Positions 1 through 9,760 of a DNA stretch of 64,000 nt are shown here, one piece after another. The stretch covers positions 1 to 64,000 of the forward strand of contig CAZBUJ010000016.1 of the NCBI GenBank assembly GCA_964495075.1. The letters are read 5' to 3'. The notes beneath the pieces are model-generated. The model saw only the letters and a program-made list of their open reading frames with translations, ran no database searches and was not told the DNA's origin. This DNA comes from JAFGJQ01 sp964495075 (lineage in GTDB: Bacteria > Planctomycetota > Phycisphaerae > UBA1845). Position 1 is the first letter of the stretch; the number at the start of each line of letters is the position of its first letter. The position numbers and the translations under genes are program-made.

Positions 1-1515
1 CCGGACCGGACCCATGCACGGGTTCCCGTCGCACCGCTCGCCGGGGTCACCCCACACGCCCGCGACGGCGTCGCAGACGTCCTCCTCGAACTCGAAGCAG
101 GCCCGCTGGACGCAGCAGGCCCGCCGCTCGACGCACGGCAGTGCCCCGCACTGCGATCCGTCACCATGGTAGGTGCCCCGGTACACCTCTTCGCACGCGT
201 ACGGGGACAGGTTCGGTTCGCAGGTACCGTCGAACATGCAGCAGGCGCCGCGGTGCCACAGGGCACACGGGGACGGGTCGCACGGAACGCCCTCGCCCTG
301 CCACAGGCCGCCCGAATCGAGGCACTCGGCCATGGTGACGGTGTCGGTGCACGCGTCGCCGGTGACGGAGCAGCACGCCCCGATGGCCGGGCAGGTCACG
401 TCGTCGCAGGTCGCGTCTTGGGTCCAGATGTTGCGACCGTACAGATCGAGTTCATCGCATTCCTCTTCGCTGAGCAGCCGGCACTCGCTTAGGTGGAAGA
501 TGCAGCAGGCCCCCCGCGGGTTGCACGCCTCGACGGCGCACGAGGAGCTCAGCCCGATGAACACGCCGTCTTCCTCATGGCAGGCGTATTCGTTCAGGTC
601 GAAGCACGGCTCCCCTGTCCCTTCGAAGCAGCAAGCCCCGGTCGGCAGCGGGCAGTCCGAACCGAAATCGCTGCAGGTTACGCCGCCCGCCGTGTACTGG
701 CCGCCGAGGTTCTGGCAGTCGATCCGGGTGAAGTCATCGAGGCACACGTCCCCGTCACAACACGCCCCCGGCAACGGGTCGAAGCAGATGTCCATGGCAT
801 AGCGGTCGAACCGGTTGATCATCACCCAGGTGTCCAGCAGCGTCAGGCTGGTGATGGACTCGACAACGGAGCCCCATACTTCACCCACCTCCGGATCGAA
901 TACGAACGGTTGGGAGCCCTGGGTCCGCCGCCAGAACCGAAGGCTCTCGTCGATCCAGGCAAACCCCACCAGGAAGACCCGGTCCGGATTGGGATCAATC
1001 GCGCCCGGATCGAGCAGCACGTCCAGTTCGGGGGACGAGTAGAACTTGACCGTCCCATCCCCGGTGAAGGTGACATTCTCCTGGGCCCGCTTCGTCCAGA
1101 ATCCTTCGCCGACTTCCTTGCTGTAGACGACGAACGCGATTTCCACTTGGTCGCCGTCATCGATTTGCAGCACGGGCTTGATCTTTTTGAGCAGGCGGGG
1201 TCCGTACAGGTGGATCCGGTTGCCGATCAGGAACATCCGGTCCCGGAACGAAGCCGCCCCGTCGATGCCGGCCAGTTCGTAGCAGTCGAAGGGGAACCCG
1301 TCGCGCAGACCAGCGTCGTCGTCGGTGTCACCTTGCGGGGCCACGAGGTCCGGGAGGTACTCCGGCACCTGGCCGAAGATCGGGTCGACCTTGGCGGCCG
1401 CGGGGGCGGGTTTCTCCGCCGCCACCGTGTGCGCCGTTGCCTGCAATGACAATACGGTCGCCCCCACTACCGCTGCCCCGAGGCAGCCGCGCCAAGACAG
1501 CTTATCCGTTCTCAT
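1..1515 (-). CDS. Secreted cysteine-rich GACC-repeat protein (3' part beyond window)
   Basis: I do not recognise a named gene. The 505 codons visible are uninterrupted and run off the left edge, so the C-terminus is missing. The N-terminus (MRTDKLSWRGCLGAAVVG...) looks like a signal peptide. Residues about 35-245 form a cysteine-poor globular region. From about residue 248 to the edge there are six repeats of about 42 residues. Each opens with ACC, usually GACC (GACCDGDVC, GACCFEGTGEPC, GACCIFHLSEC, GACCSVTGDAC, GACCMFDGTC, RACCVQRAC), and carries about six cysteines. Such repeats suggest a disulfide-bonded extracellular module. The gene follows the pseudopilin operon on the same strand after a 361-bp gap, so it is a plausible export substrate or surface protein; that link is inference. 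ATG at 1515 is the first start giving a signal peptide. Confidence 0.8.
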   Translation of the reverse strand, partial: MRTDKLSWRGCLGAAVVGATVLSLQATAHTVAAEKPAPAAAKVDPIFGQVPEYLPDLVAPQGDTDDDAGLRDGFPFDCYELAGIDGAASFRDRMFLIGNRIHLYGPRLLKKIKPVLQIDDGDQVEIAFVVYSKEVGEGFWTKRAQENVTFTGDGTVKFYSSPELDVLLDPGAIDPNPDRVFLVGFAWIDESLRFWRRTQGSQPFVFDPEVGEVWGSVVESITSLTLLDTWVMINRFDRYAMDICFDPLPGACCDGDVCLDDFTRIDCQNLGGQYTAGGVTCSDFGSDCPLPTGACCFEGTGEPCFDLNEYACHEEDGVFIGLSSSCAVEACNPRGACCIFHLSECRLLSEEECDELDLYGRNIWTQDATCDDVTCPAIGACCSVTGDACTDTVTMAECLDSGGLWQGEGVPCDPSPCALWHRGACCMFDGTCEPNLSPYACEEVYRGTYHGDGSQCGALPCVERRACCVQRACFEFEEDVCDAVAGVWGDPGERCDGNPCMGPVR

Positions 1516-1876
1516 GGTACGCTCCATCCCCATCGATCATGGGCCTGGCGTGCTGACACGCTCGGATCAGTGCGCCGTATATCCACTTCGCTCCCGCTGA
1601 ACTCATTGGTCGGATGGCCAGTCCCTCCCGCTCCCAGCCAACATGGCAGGCAGGGTACCACCTCCAGTGCAGTCGATTATACCAGCCACGCGGCGCTCGT
1701 TCTACCGATGACCTGCCTCGCACGATACGGGCGTGGGCCGGTCCGAAACCACGTTGCGCGGTTCCGATAAGCGGTGACGCGCGGCGCGGGGGTCCGCGTA
1801 CGCACGGCCGTTCAATCTGCGATTCGTGGGATTGCCACGCGCCAGTTTCGTCCGCGCCCGGCCCGGGCCGACGATG
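1516..1876. other. Intergenic region upstream of the GACC-repeat gene
   Basis: This 361-bp stretch has no convincing reading frame, RNA gene or hairpin. It separates the end of the gspK-like gene from the start of the GACC-repeat gene, so it probably holds that gene's own promoter. I could not find a good -35/-10 pair. Confidence 0.4.
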
Positions 1877-4800
1877 TCACTCTCCGCGGCTGTCCCGGTA
1901 GCTGCCGATATACAAGCCGCCGATCCGCTCGGGGAGGGCATTGGGGTCAAAGAAACACGGCAGCCGGTTCACCGTCTCCTGGAACCGAATCGCCTTGGAC
2001 TCCGCCTCGTCCAGCGAGGCCTGAAAGGCGGCATAACCCGGTTCCGTCGAGGCCACCGGGTCGGCCGTGGCCCCCTGGATCACGCCGTAGACGGTGTACA
2101 CGTGCGACCGCGTGGTGATCCAGTCTTCGAGGCCCACGAGCAGGCCGATGGCTTTGAAATAGTCCTCGTCGAGCCAGGTCTGGGTAGAACCCGGCTCGCT
2201 ACCCTCGCGGCCGACAAGACCGTAGTCGATCCGGTACAGGCGGTCGGTGAAGGGGTCCCCCGTGTTCAACGGGTACCGCACGTTAGCCAGCTCACCCACG
2301 CTGAGGAACCCGCGGCCTTGTCGCATCCCCGCGATGAAGTTGGTCTCGGGATCACCTTCGTCGTAATGCCTGACACGATCGCCGTAGTCACCGGTCGACG
2401 CGCCGCCGGGGCCACCCCCGCCGGTGGGGATCTCCCTTCCGTCGCGGTACGCCACGATCGCCTTCGCGAGTTCGGACCCAATCGGGACCCGGCCGGTTTC
2501 CGCGGAGTAGGCCAACCCCAGTTTCCACAGCATCAGGTCCGGCTTTTTGTCGTCCGGCAGATCATCGAGATAGGTGGTCGGCGCCAGCGGCAGGCTGGCC
2601 AGCACCTTCCACGGCGCGGCGTTGATGTTGATCCGGCCGTGCACTCGCACGCCCGACTGATCGACCTTCGGCCCGTTGATGCTGCCCGGGTACAGGCTGT
2701 CAAACGAGTTGTTCAACGGCAGGGCCGTGAAGTAGTCGAAGACCAGGGCACCCCAGGGCAGCGCCTCCACGCCCTGCGGACGGCCCCGCATCAGGCGCGT
2801 GAAGTCCTGCCACTTCTGCGAGTCGCTCCAGGGATCGGATTGGAAATCGATCGGCGGCGCGTGGTACGCAGGATTTCTGCCCTGCGGCGAGGCGTCACGC
2901 TGTCCGATGTCGAAGATCGGCATGCGCCCGTTGTCGATCTGATCGATTTCCGCCGCCAGCTTCCCGCCAGCGGTAATCGCACGGTTGGCCGGCTTCGAGA
3001 GACGGGGGTCCACTCCGTCGTACTGATGGGCGTGCCGCATCAGTAGCAGGAGACTCCCCGTCGTCGGGTAGGCGGAGTGCAGCGATCCGGTGTTCGCGCA
3101 CTCGACCTGCACGGGCCGAATATTGACGTTTTTGGCCTTGTTCAGTGCGTTCAGCGTGCCGACCGCATCGTGCCCGTCGGACAGCGGCCCGGCGAACTTC
3201 CGCCACCACGGAACGGTGACCCGCCAGAGGGGCAGCCGCCCTACCGCCGGATCGGGCCGCTCGGCGTAATCGGGATCGGTCGCATACATGCTCGTATCAC
3301 GCTGGACCGAGCCGATGCCGGGCGCCCGGCAGATGTCGTACGAGCCGATGCCGGACGCGTCGATGTCATCGTTTTCGAGATCGATCTGGTCGACCGGGAT
3401 GAAACGCTGGGTGCCGCTCACCTGCTCATCGGGCCGAGACACGTCCCGCAGCAGCACGATCTCGCTCTCAGCGTAAAAGACCATGTTCGAGGTGTCGGGG
3501 TCGGTGGGCCGAAAACCGGGCAAGCCCGACCCCGCCGGCACCGTCCCGTACAGCCAGATCATCTTGTGGCCACCAGCCGGGACCGATCCCCAAGCGGCGA
3601 GAGGCATGGGGGCATCGAGAGAGTTAATGCGAATCAAGTCGTTCCCGCTCTCCGCGTCCTTGAACGTTCGGATCCCCGGATCACTCGTATCGAGGTCGGC
3701 GAGGTAGTAGTCCGCGAGAGTGATCGCGTAATCGTGGGGATTATGCAACTCGATGGCGAAGATCGATTCGCTTTCCGCCAGATCGTACGGGCTGCTCACG
3801 TTCTGCAACTGCGTGAACAACTCGCTGATGTACACTTGCGGCTCGACCCCGTACACCGACGCCACGTCGCCCACCGTGAGCGGCTGGCCGTTCGGGCCGA
3901 TCACCTCCACTTCCGTGGGCACGTTACGCGAATCATTGTCGGCGAAGTCGATGAAGTTCGCGGTCAGGGACGCCGCGAGCAGCGATCGTTGCGGCTCGTC
4001 GGTGTTGGAATCGTACGATCCGCTACGATCGATGTCCGGGTGGTTCAGGAGCATCATCCAAAAGGTGTCCTGGATGAACCGCACGAACATCTGGCGACGC
4101 GTGTCGGTCAGCGGGAGTGCCCCGACCTCGTTCAAGGTCACCCCGCGATCGGACAGCCAGTCTTCCAGCCACGGGATGCTCAGTTGCAGCCGCCCCAAGC
4201 GCGGATCGGACGCGTCGCCGGCCGCGATTTCCGCGGGATAGAACGGGCGGACGAAGTTGTTCCCTGTCTGCCGCATCCACTCGACCACGTCCATGTTGTC
4301 GACGGCGTCTGAACCGTTGAAGTTCCTCGGCAGGCGTACGCCGCGGGCCAGCAGGTCGTCATAGCTGATCGTGGTGCAAAGATGGCGGCGGTCATAGCTG
4401 GGCGAACCGGCGGTTTGATCCGCATTGAACAGCGTTCGGTACAGCGAACTCGACCCGGCATCGACCACCGGATCGAACTTCCACCACCGGTAGGAGTCAA
4501 ACGTTCCATCCGACCGTCCGTCCGGTCCGAACGGAACCAGGAACGGTGACTCGCCGTCGGCCGGATCAAAATACTTCGTCTTGAGCTCACGCAGCAACGA
4601 GCTGTCGATCAGGGTCCGCGGCGGGAGGATGTTCCGATAGCGCAGCAGCGGCTCATCGTTCTCCGGCACGTACTTCTCCGGCTCGGTCCTGAAGTCGCTC
4701 CCGTACTCGTAGACGGTGGCCGCGTCATCGTAGGCGTCGCTGAGCACGCCGTTGATCAGCAGTGGATGGCTGTACTTCAGGTTCACCATGCCGCTGTTAT

Positions 4801-5782
4801 TGACGACGCGCAGCGCGAAAACGAGGTCGTCGGAAGTGGCGAGGGAGGCGTCACTGGCCCGCAACCGTTGGGCCAGCGCTTTCCGCTGGGCCACCGGAAT
4901 GGAGCGGCTGAGTTTCGGTGACATCGTCCGCGCCGGGTCCGACGCAAGCCGTACGCTCAATGAATCGGGAATCCCGTCCCCGTCCGCATCCATGTACAGC
5001 ACTTTGTCCTGCGGCAACGATCCAGAGGTCGGATCCCCCAGATCCCCGTAGCGAATCGTCGCCCAGTAATCCCAGCAACTGCGGGGCGTATCGATGCGGG
5101 TGTTACCGGATCGCAAGGCCCGGCCGGCCTGGAGGCGGTTAAAGTCGGTCATGGCGGCACTGAAGAAGTCGAAGCCGCTCGGATCTTCAGCACACTTCTC
5201 CGCCACCAGGTACTCGTTCCCACGCTCATACGGCTCGATCGTCGACAGAAGCGGGTGGACGCCAACCGCCTCGCCGTAACTCGGCTGCATCAGCCGGAGA
5301 GGGGCGTCATCCCATCGATCGGGCTCCTCGTCATCTTTGACCGGCGCCACCGCCCACCGCGACTCCGCGACGTAGTTGTTCGAATCCACGTCCGGATCCA
5401 CCGTGTCTTTGGGGGGCAGGTACGCGACGCCGCCTTCGCCGAGCCAGGCGTCGTTCAGCCGCTCGAACAGCAGCTTCTCGATCATGCCGACCACGGCCCG
5501 CTGCTGGCGGTCCTCCTCGTCGGCGGTGACCACGCGAGCCTGAAGCGTGACCGTCTGGAGAAACGCTGCTCCGGCCACAAACAGGATCCCAAGCAACGCG
5601 ATGACCAGAATCATCGCATTGCCGCGGGCAAATCGGCGACCGCGGATCACGCGGGGGCGCCGCCTGCCTCGCCTGGTGGTCTGTCTCGACTCAACTCCCG
5701 TCATCGCTCGTATCTCATCTGGACGCCGCATGCATTCAGGGTCGTGCGGATCGATCGCTCCTCGTCTCGTTGCTGTCTCCAT
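1877..5782 (-). CDS. gspK: Giant GspK-like minor pseudopilin
   Basis: Predicted tip pseudopilin of the type II secretion-like system. After an unusually long basic N-terminus comes the pilin-type hydrophobic helix (RGNAMILVIALLGILFVAGA, about residues 53-72). Near residue 1047 is GRININAAPWKVLASLP, the NxNTAxxxVLxALP element that GspK proteins carry near their helix-hairpin-helix region. The protein is 1301 residues, whereas classic GspK is about 330, so roughly 900 residues are extra. Around residues 650-790 the sequence ISELF...FAIELHNPHDYAITLADYYLADL resembles a lamin-tail domain (ISEI...FIELYNP...DLSGWYL); that is inference. The gene lies 33 bp after gspJ. The start at 5782 has no clear Shine-Dalgarno; ATG at 5704 is an alternative and would shorten the leader. 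Confidence 0.75.
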   Translation of the reverse strand: METATRRGAIDPHDPECMRRPDEIRAMTGVESRQTTRRGRRRPRVIRGRRFARGNAMILVIALLGILFVAGAAFLQTVTLQARVVTADEEDRQQRAVVGMIEKLLFERLNDAWLGEGGVAYLPPKDTVDPDVDSNNYVAESRWAVAPVKDDEEPDRWDDAPLRLMQPSYGEAVGVHPLLSTIEPYERGNEYLVAEKCAEDPSGFDFFSAAMTDFNRLQAGRALRSGNTRIDTPRSCWDYWATIRYGDLGDPTSGSLPQDKVLYMDADGDGIPDSLSVRLASDPARTMSPKLSRSIPVAQRKALAQRLRASDASLATSDDLVFALRVVNNSGMVNLKYSHPLLINGVLSDAYDDAATVYEYGSDFRTEPEKYVPENDEPLLRYRNILPPRTLIDSSLLRELKTKYFDPADGESPFLVPFGPDGRSDGTFDSYRWWKFDPVVDAGSSSLYRTLFNADQTAGSPSYDRRHLCTTISYDDLLARGVRLPRNFNGSDAVDNMDVVEWMRQTGNNFVRPFYPAEIAAGDASDPRLGRLQLSIPWLEDWLSDRGVTLNEVGALPLTDTRRQMFVRFIQDTFWMMLLNHPDIDRSGSYDSNTDEPQRSLLAASLTANFIDFADNDSRNVPTEVEVIGPNGQPLTVGDVASVYGVEPQVYISELFTQLQNVSSPYDLAESESIFAIELHNPHDYAITLADYYLADLDTSDPGIRTFKDAESGNDLIRINSLDAPMPLAAWGSVPAGGHKMIWLYGTVPAGSGLPGFRPTDPDTSNMVFYAESEIVLLRDVSRPDEQVSGTQRFIPVDQIDLENDDIDASGIGSYDICRAPGIGSVQRDTSMYATDPDYAERPDPAVGRLPLWRVTVPWWRKFAGPLSDGHDAVGTLNALNKAKNVNIRPVQVECANTGSLHSAYPTTGSLLLLMRHAHQYDGVDPRLSKPANRAITAGGKLAAEIDQIDNGRMPIFDIGQRDASPQGRNPAYHAPPIDFQSDPWSDSQKWQDFTRLMRGRPQGVEALPWGALVFDYFTALPLNNSFDSLYPGSINGPKVDQSGVRVHGRININAAPWKVLASLPLAPTTYLDDLPDDKKPDLMLWKLGLAYSAETGRVPIGSELAKAIVAYRDGREIPTGGGGPGGASTGDYGDRVRHYDEGDPETNFIAGMRQGRGFLSVGELANVRYPLNTGDPFTDRLYRIDYGLVGREGSEPGSTQTWLDEDYFKAIGLLVGLEDWITTRSHVYTVYGVIQGATADPVASTEPGYAAFQASLDEAESKAIRFQETVNRLPCFFDPNALPERIGGLYIGSYRDSRGE

Positions 5783-5815
5783 TATCGGAAACGTCCAGGC
5801 GGCTCTCCGGACCGC

Positions 5816-7192
5816 CTACGTCCCGACCGGGATAATCATCACGTGCCGGATCGGCCGTTCGAGCCGGCCGGCGTCATCAAACACATCCACCGTGATCCGC
5901 AACGCCGTCGGAAACAGGGGGTCCGGCGTGTTGGGCTCCGCCTCCGTGTTGGGGTTCTCGGCATGCCAGATCATGGGCTCCGCCAGGTCCGTGGAGGTAA
6001 ACCGGGGGTCAAACTGAAAGATGTTCTGGAACGAGCTCATCCCGTTAGCCTCTCCAGCATAGACCGACGCCAGCAAGGTAGCCCGCAATTTCCCAAGCCG
6101 CTCCACGATCGTCTCTCTGGTGTCCACCATGCGATCAAACCACAGGGTTTCCGGCACGAGCGCGAGGGCGTCTCGGGCCGGACCACGCGGCGAACACGTC
6201 CATTCGACCTTGAATGACGCACAATGGGGCAGCATATACGGCCCCAGGCGTTCGGCCAGGGCGGCCGGCGGCGTCAGATCCAGCCGGCTGCGCTGCGACC
6301 AGTTCTCGGTCGGCGCCTGGTCGCCCGAGGCAACCTCCGTCACATAATTGAACGCCTCGTCGCCGAGACCGATCAGGTCCATCCCCAGGATGTCCTTCGT
6401 GCCATCAAACAGTCCGGCATCGTTGGGCCGGTTCGCACAAAACGCGGCCAGCGACGAATCCGCCTCCGGTGGCCAGCGATTGACGATGACCGTCGCCCGC
6501 CGGGCCAGGTGCCACTGCGACGCGGGCAGCGGATACTCGCGCGGCGAGGGCGCGGTCCAGGGGGCCGGCGTCGCGTTCATGTAGTACGGCGCGAAGTCCG
6601 TCGGCGGCGTCCGCCAGCGCCAGTACGGGGACGACGCCGTGGTCTCCAACTCGCCCAGTTCGGCGTGCCCATACGTCACCATCTGCAGGTTCGAGTCGAT
6701 GGACGGGTCGTGCAGGCTCGCCCCGCGCCGGGCGGTGAACAGCACGAGCATGTCGGCCCGGGGCATCTCGGGCTTGAGCCTGCGGGTGGTGTCCGCCTCC
6801 TCCGGGTCCCACCACATGCGCTCCGGGTCTCCACCGCCCGGGAACCTGGCGTACACCGGGTGGTCGTTCGGATCAATCGACTGCTGGTCCTCGGTCCAGT
6901 AGGCGTAGACCTCGTGGGGGACGACGATCATCTTGCCGGCCTGGCGGCGCACGCCGCGCAGGTCCTCACTGAGCATCCGCTCGAAGGTACGGAGTCGGTC
7001 CGAAACGTCCGTCAGGGCCTTGGCCTGCCCGGTCGACTTGAGGGTGAGGCTGAAGACCGAGCCGGCCATGGTGAGCATGAGGACCAGCACGCCGATGGCC
7101 ACCATGAGTTCGACCAGCGTAAAGGCCCGGGCCGATGCAAACCTGACCCTAACCCGTTCGTTGACAACAGATTGTAACTGCTGCTGTTTCAT
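5816..7192 (-). CDS. gspJ: GspJ-like pseudopilin
   Basis: Predicted minor pseudopilin. The first 50 residues contain a prepilin cleavage/N-methylation signature (ASARAFTLVELMVAIGVLVL), with the conserved Glu five residues after the processed Phe. The hydrophobic helix is followed by ...DVSDRLRTFERMLSEDLRGV, an N-terminal helix pattern found in GspJ. The body is about 400 residues of beta-rich sequence; at 458 residues the protein is longer than classic GspJ (about 200). I chose ATG at 7192 because it is preceded by GAAAG at a good distance and puts the pilin motif near the N-terminus; the frame is open upstream to 7495 but that part is arginine-rich filler. It sits between the gspI-like and gspK-like genes, matching the usual H-I-J-K order. 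Confidence 0.82.
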   Translation of the reverse strand: MKQQQLQSVVNERVRVRFASARAFTLVELMVAIGVLVLMLTMAGSVFSLTLKSTGQAKALTDVSDRLRTFERMLSEDLRGVRRQAGKMIVVPHEVYAYWTEDQQSIDPNDHPVYARFPGGGDPERMWWDPEEADTTRRLKPEMPRADMLVLFTARRGASLHDPSIDSNLQMVTYGHAELGELETTASSPYWRWRTPPTDFAPYYMNATPAPWTAPSPREYPLPASQWHLARRATVIVNRWPPEADSSLAAFCANRPNDAGLFDGTKDILGMDLIGLGDEAFNYVTEVASGDQAPTENWSQRSRLDLTPPAALAERLGPYMLPHCASFKVEWTCSPRGPARDALALVPETLWFDRMVDTRETIVERLGKLRATLLASVYAGEANGMSSFQNIFQFDPRFTSTDLAEPMIWHAENPNTEAEPNTPDPLFPTALRITVDVFDDAGRLERPIRHVMIIPVGT

Positions 7193-7334
7193 GGCACTTT
7201 CATTGTTGCGGTGATCAAGTGTCGGTCCACCATCGGGGCCGACCGCGCCCACGCCACAACTATCGGGCGGCCCCTTGCCGCAGCACCGCGCCACCCCGTA
7301 TCGCCGCCGCCGCGTCCCCCTCCACCTGCACCGG

Positions 7335-8765
7335 CTACTGCGGACGGACCACTTCGGTACGGACCTCAATTCCGACCACAGGGTTTGACCCGGCAAAAAC
7401 GGGATTGCCGTCCACGTCACGTTCCTGCTCGACGTCCGGCGGGAAGACCCACACCGTCCGAAGCAGATCGCGGTCCGGCTCGATGCCCATGGCACCCGGC
7501 AGTGTGACGTCCGCGACCGTGATCGCGGAATCCAGCGTCAGCACGGCCGCCCGCTCACCGGCATCGTTCGTCACCACTCGCTCGCGAACGACTTTGTACA
7601 CGTTGCCGTTCAACTCGTCGATCATGTACGCACCCCGGGGCAGCAGGTCCATCACGATCGGGCCGGTCATGGCGCGTCCCAGGTTGACAGCTACTTCCGC
7701 CGGCAGCGGCACCGCGGCAGGGTCACTAAGGTCCACCAGCGAGCTCGCGACGATCGAGACCTGCACGCGCCACGGCGTGGGGAGGAGCACGTCGAAAGCG
7801 GCCGGAAGGGCTTTCGGCCGCGCCGCGTTGCCCGGGTAGTCAGGCGAGGACTGGTGCGGCGGCCAATCGTCGATAGCCTGGCGGTGGTCCTGCTGAGGGA
7901 ACCGCTCGCCGGCATACGAGCGCCGAAGTGTCACGTAGTACATGGTCGCGTACCGCGGCGCGTCCCACGTGGACGGGTCCTCGTATACGATCCCCTCCCT
8001 GGCCAGCGGCGTGCTCCACTCGTCGCCGTTGTTGATTCTGGCCAAAGCGGCCCAGCCGTACCGCCGCAATCGCAGCTTCGCGTTCCAATCGTTCACAGTC
8101 CCCCGCTCGTCGTCATCCAGGGGTGGATCGGTGGTGTCAATGCGGAGCGGCAACGCGGGTATCACGCGGTCCTCGAACCGGATCTGCGGCGGAGGGGGCT
8201 CGAAACCAAAGAAACCGGCAGCCTCCGTCGTCTCGACCCGGTAAAGGGCCTCCTCCACGAACACCTCGTTCTGCGGCGCGATCGAGCCGGCCACAGACGA
8301 TCTTTCCATCTCGTACTCCTGCGGCGAGGCCAGCATGTTGTACACGTTGATGGGATGGACGTTCGTATCGACACCCCGGCGCAGAGTCGGGGAGGCCGTA
8401 AACGTCACGACCGGAGGATTGGGAGGCTCGGGGACCAGATAGGTACCCAGATCGCCCAGAAACGACTGCTGGTCGAAATCGAGATTGCCATCCCCGTCCA
8501 CGCCCACGTACCGTGTCGCCCGCAGCTTCGGCTTGAGCAGCGTCTCGGCGGTCTGGACGGTGTTGGCGATGTTCGTCGCCTCCACCTGCTCGCGGGCCTT
8601 CGTCCAGGCGACGGGGAACACGCTGGCCACGATCAACAGACCGATGCCCAGGATCACCACCGCGATCATCAACTCGGCGAGCGAGAACGACCGGCGGCGT
8701 CGCGGCGTTGGCGGCGTGCGGGGCGGTTGTCCGAGTTCGCATCTCACTGGTGCATGCGCCTCCAC
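7335..8765 (-). CDS. gspI: GspI-like pseudopilin
   Basis: Predicted minor pseudopilin. After a basic leader (PRRRRS) comes FSLAELMIAVVILGIGLLIV, a prepilin motif with Phe at +1 and Glu at +5, typical of GspI/PilV. The 476-residue protein is much longer than classic GspI (about 120), so most of it is lineage-specific. The start at 8765 is GTG, 2 bp after the gspH stop, so translation is probably coupled. A second GTG at 8747 lies 11 bases after GGAGG and may be the true start. The order in the operon (after gspH, before gspJ) supports the call. Assignment to I rather than another minor pilin rests mainly on position. Confidence 0.75.
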   Translation of the reverse strand: MEAHAPVRCELGQPPRTPPTPRRRRSFSLAELMIAVVILGIGLLIVASVFPVAWTKAREQVEATNIANTVQTAETLLKPKLRATRYVGVDGDGNLDFDQQSFLGDLGTYLVPEPPNPPVVTFTASPTLRRGVDTNVHPINVYNMLASPQEYEMERSSVAGSIAPQNEVFVEEALYRVETTEAAGFFGFEPPPPQIRFEDRVIPALPLRIDTTDPPLDDDERGTVNDWNAKLRLRRYGWAALARINNGDEWSTPLAREGIVYEDPSTWDAPRYATMYYVTLRRSYAGERFPQQDHRQAIDDWPPHQSSPDYPGNAARPKALPAAFDVLLPTPWRVQVSIVASSLVDLSDPAAVPLPAEVAVNLGRAMTGPIVMDLLPRGAYMIDELNGNVYKVVRERVVTNDAGERAAVLTLDSAITVADVTLPGAMGIEPDRDLLRTVWVFPPDVEQERDVDGNPVFAGSNPVVGIEVRTEVVRPQ

Positions 8766-8767
8766 GC

Positions 8768-9733
8768 TTACTCGCCCGATCGGCCGCGGATCAACTCGCC
8801 CGTGGTCGGACTGACGTAGTACGGGAACCCGGAATTCGCCAGGTAGTCCCGCCGGTCGGGCGGCGCGTCCGCCGACATGCCGTCCACGGCGGCCGGCATC
8901 TCGTCGTAGACCGAGTCGTCGTACAGGATCAGCCCGTCGACGCCGGGGAAGTTGATCGCCCTGCCATTGGCCGTTCCACCCGGCGCCTCAACCACCATGC
9001 CGGCCAACCGGGGGGTCGGCGTCCCGGGGAAATCCGGCGGCGTACCGGAAGGCCCCGCATCGTAGTACTTGTCGACGACCGCGACGATCAGCCCGGTGCG
9101 GTCCCCTCGGCCGTCGGTGGGAGCGATGTCCGAGTCGCGGATCAGCACAGTGCGGCCGACCCGCAGCCGACCGTCCGCGCCGAACATCAGGGTGAAGAAG
9201 TTGCGGTGCCGCTCGTTCGTTCTCACGGCGACAGCATCGTATAGCGTCTCGACGTTCAGCTCGCGGTCGCTCCAGGGCGCGCGAAAGTCGCCCGTGTACG
9301 TCAGGGCGGCCCGGCGCGGGGCCACCCGGTACGGTGGGGGCACCCGGAAAACCGTGCCCTCGGCCACTTGGAAGCAGTCCGCCACCACCCGCATGGCCGT
9401 CACCGGATCACCGGAGGCGTCCTGCACCACGTTGGCCGGCACGATGATCGCGATCCGCTGCGTACCCTTGGCGTCGACGAAAAAGAACAGACCCCGCTCG
9501 CCATAGGTGCGGGCCTGCATCTGGACCGAGCGGATGGCCCCGGCCAGCGTAATCTCGGCCTGCGATTCGAGCCGCTGCGCCCACATCGACGTGACGGCCG
9601 GCCCGACGACGGCCAGCATCAGGATGATGATCGCGACCACCACGAGCAGCTCGATCAGGGTGAACGACCCGCGCGATCGACGCTGCCGCCGGGCCGGGTG
9701 TTCCGCTGGTTGTCTCGCGTCGCGCTGGGGCAT
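8768..9733 (-). CDS. gspH: GspH-like pseudopilin
   Basis: Predicted minor pseudopilin of 321 residues. A basic leader (RRQRRSRG) precedes SFTLIELLVVVAIIILMLAV, a prepilin signature with Glu at +5. The segment AEITLAGAIRSVQMQARTYG after the helix matches the GspH/FimT pattern in which the first helix runs into a small beta domain. The stop codon is immediately followed by the gspI start, which indicates one transcript and coupled translation. ATG at 9733 follows GAGAG. Whether it is H or an additional G-type subunit cannot be settled by eye. Confidence 0.75.
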   Translation of the reverse strand: MPQRDARQPAEHPARRQRRSRGSFTLIELLVVVAIIILMLAVVGPAVTSMWAQRLESQAEITLAGAIRSVQMQARTYGERGLFFFVDAKGTQRIAIIVPANVVQDASGDPVTAMRVVADCFQVAEGTVFRVPPPYRVAPRRAALTYTGDFRAPWSDRELNVETLYDAVAVRTNERHRNFFTLMFGADGRLRVGRTVLIRDSDIAPTDGRGDRTGLIVAVVDKYYDAGPSGTPPDFPGTPTPRLAGMVVEAPGGTANGRAINFPGVDGLILYDDSVYDEMPAAVDGMSADAPPDRRDYLANSGFPYYVSPTTGELIRGRSGE

Positions 9734-9760
9734 GGCTGGCTCTCGGGCGCTTTCGGTCGC

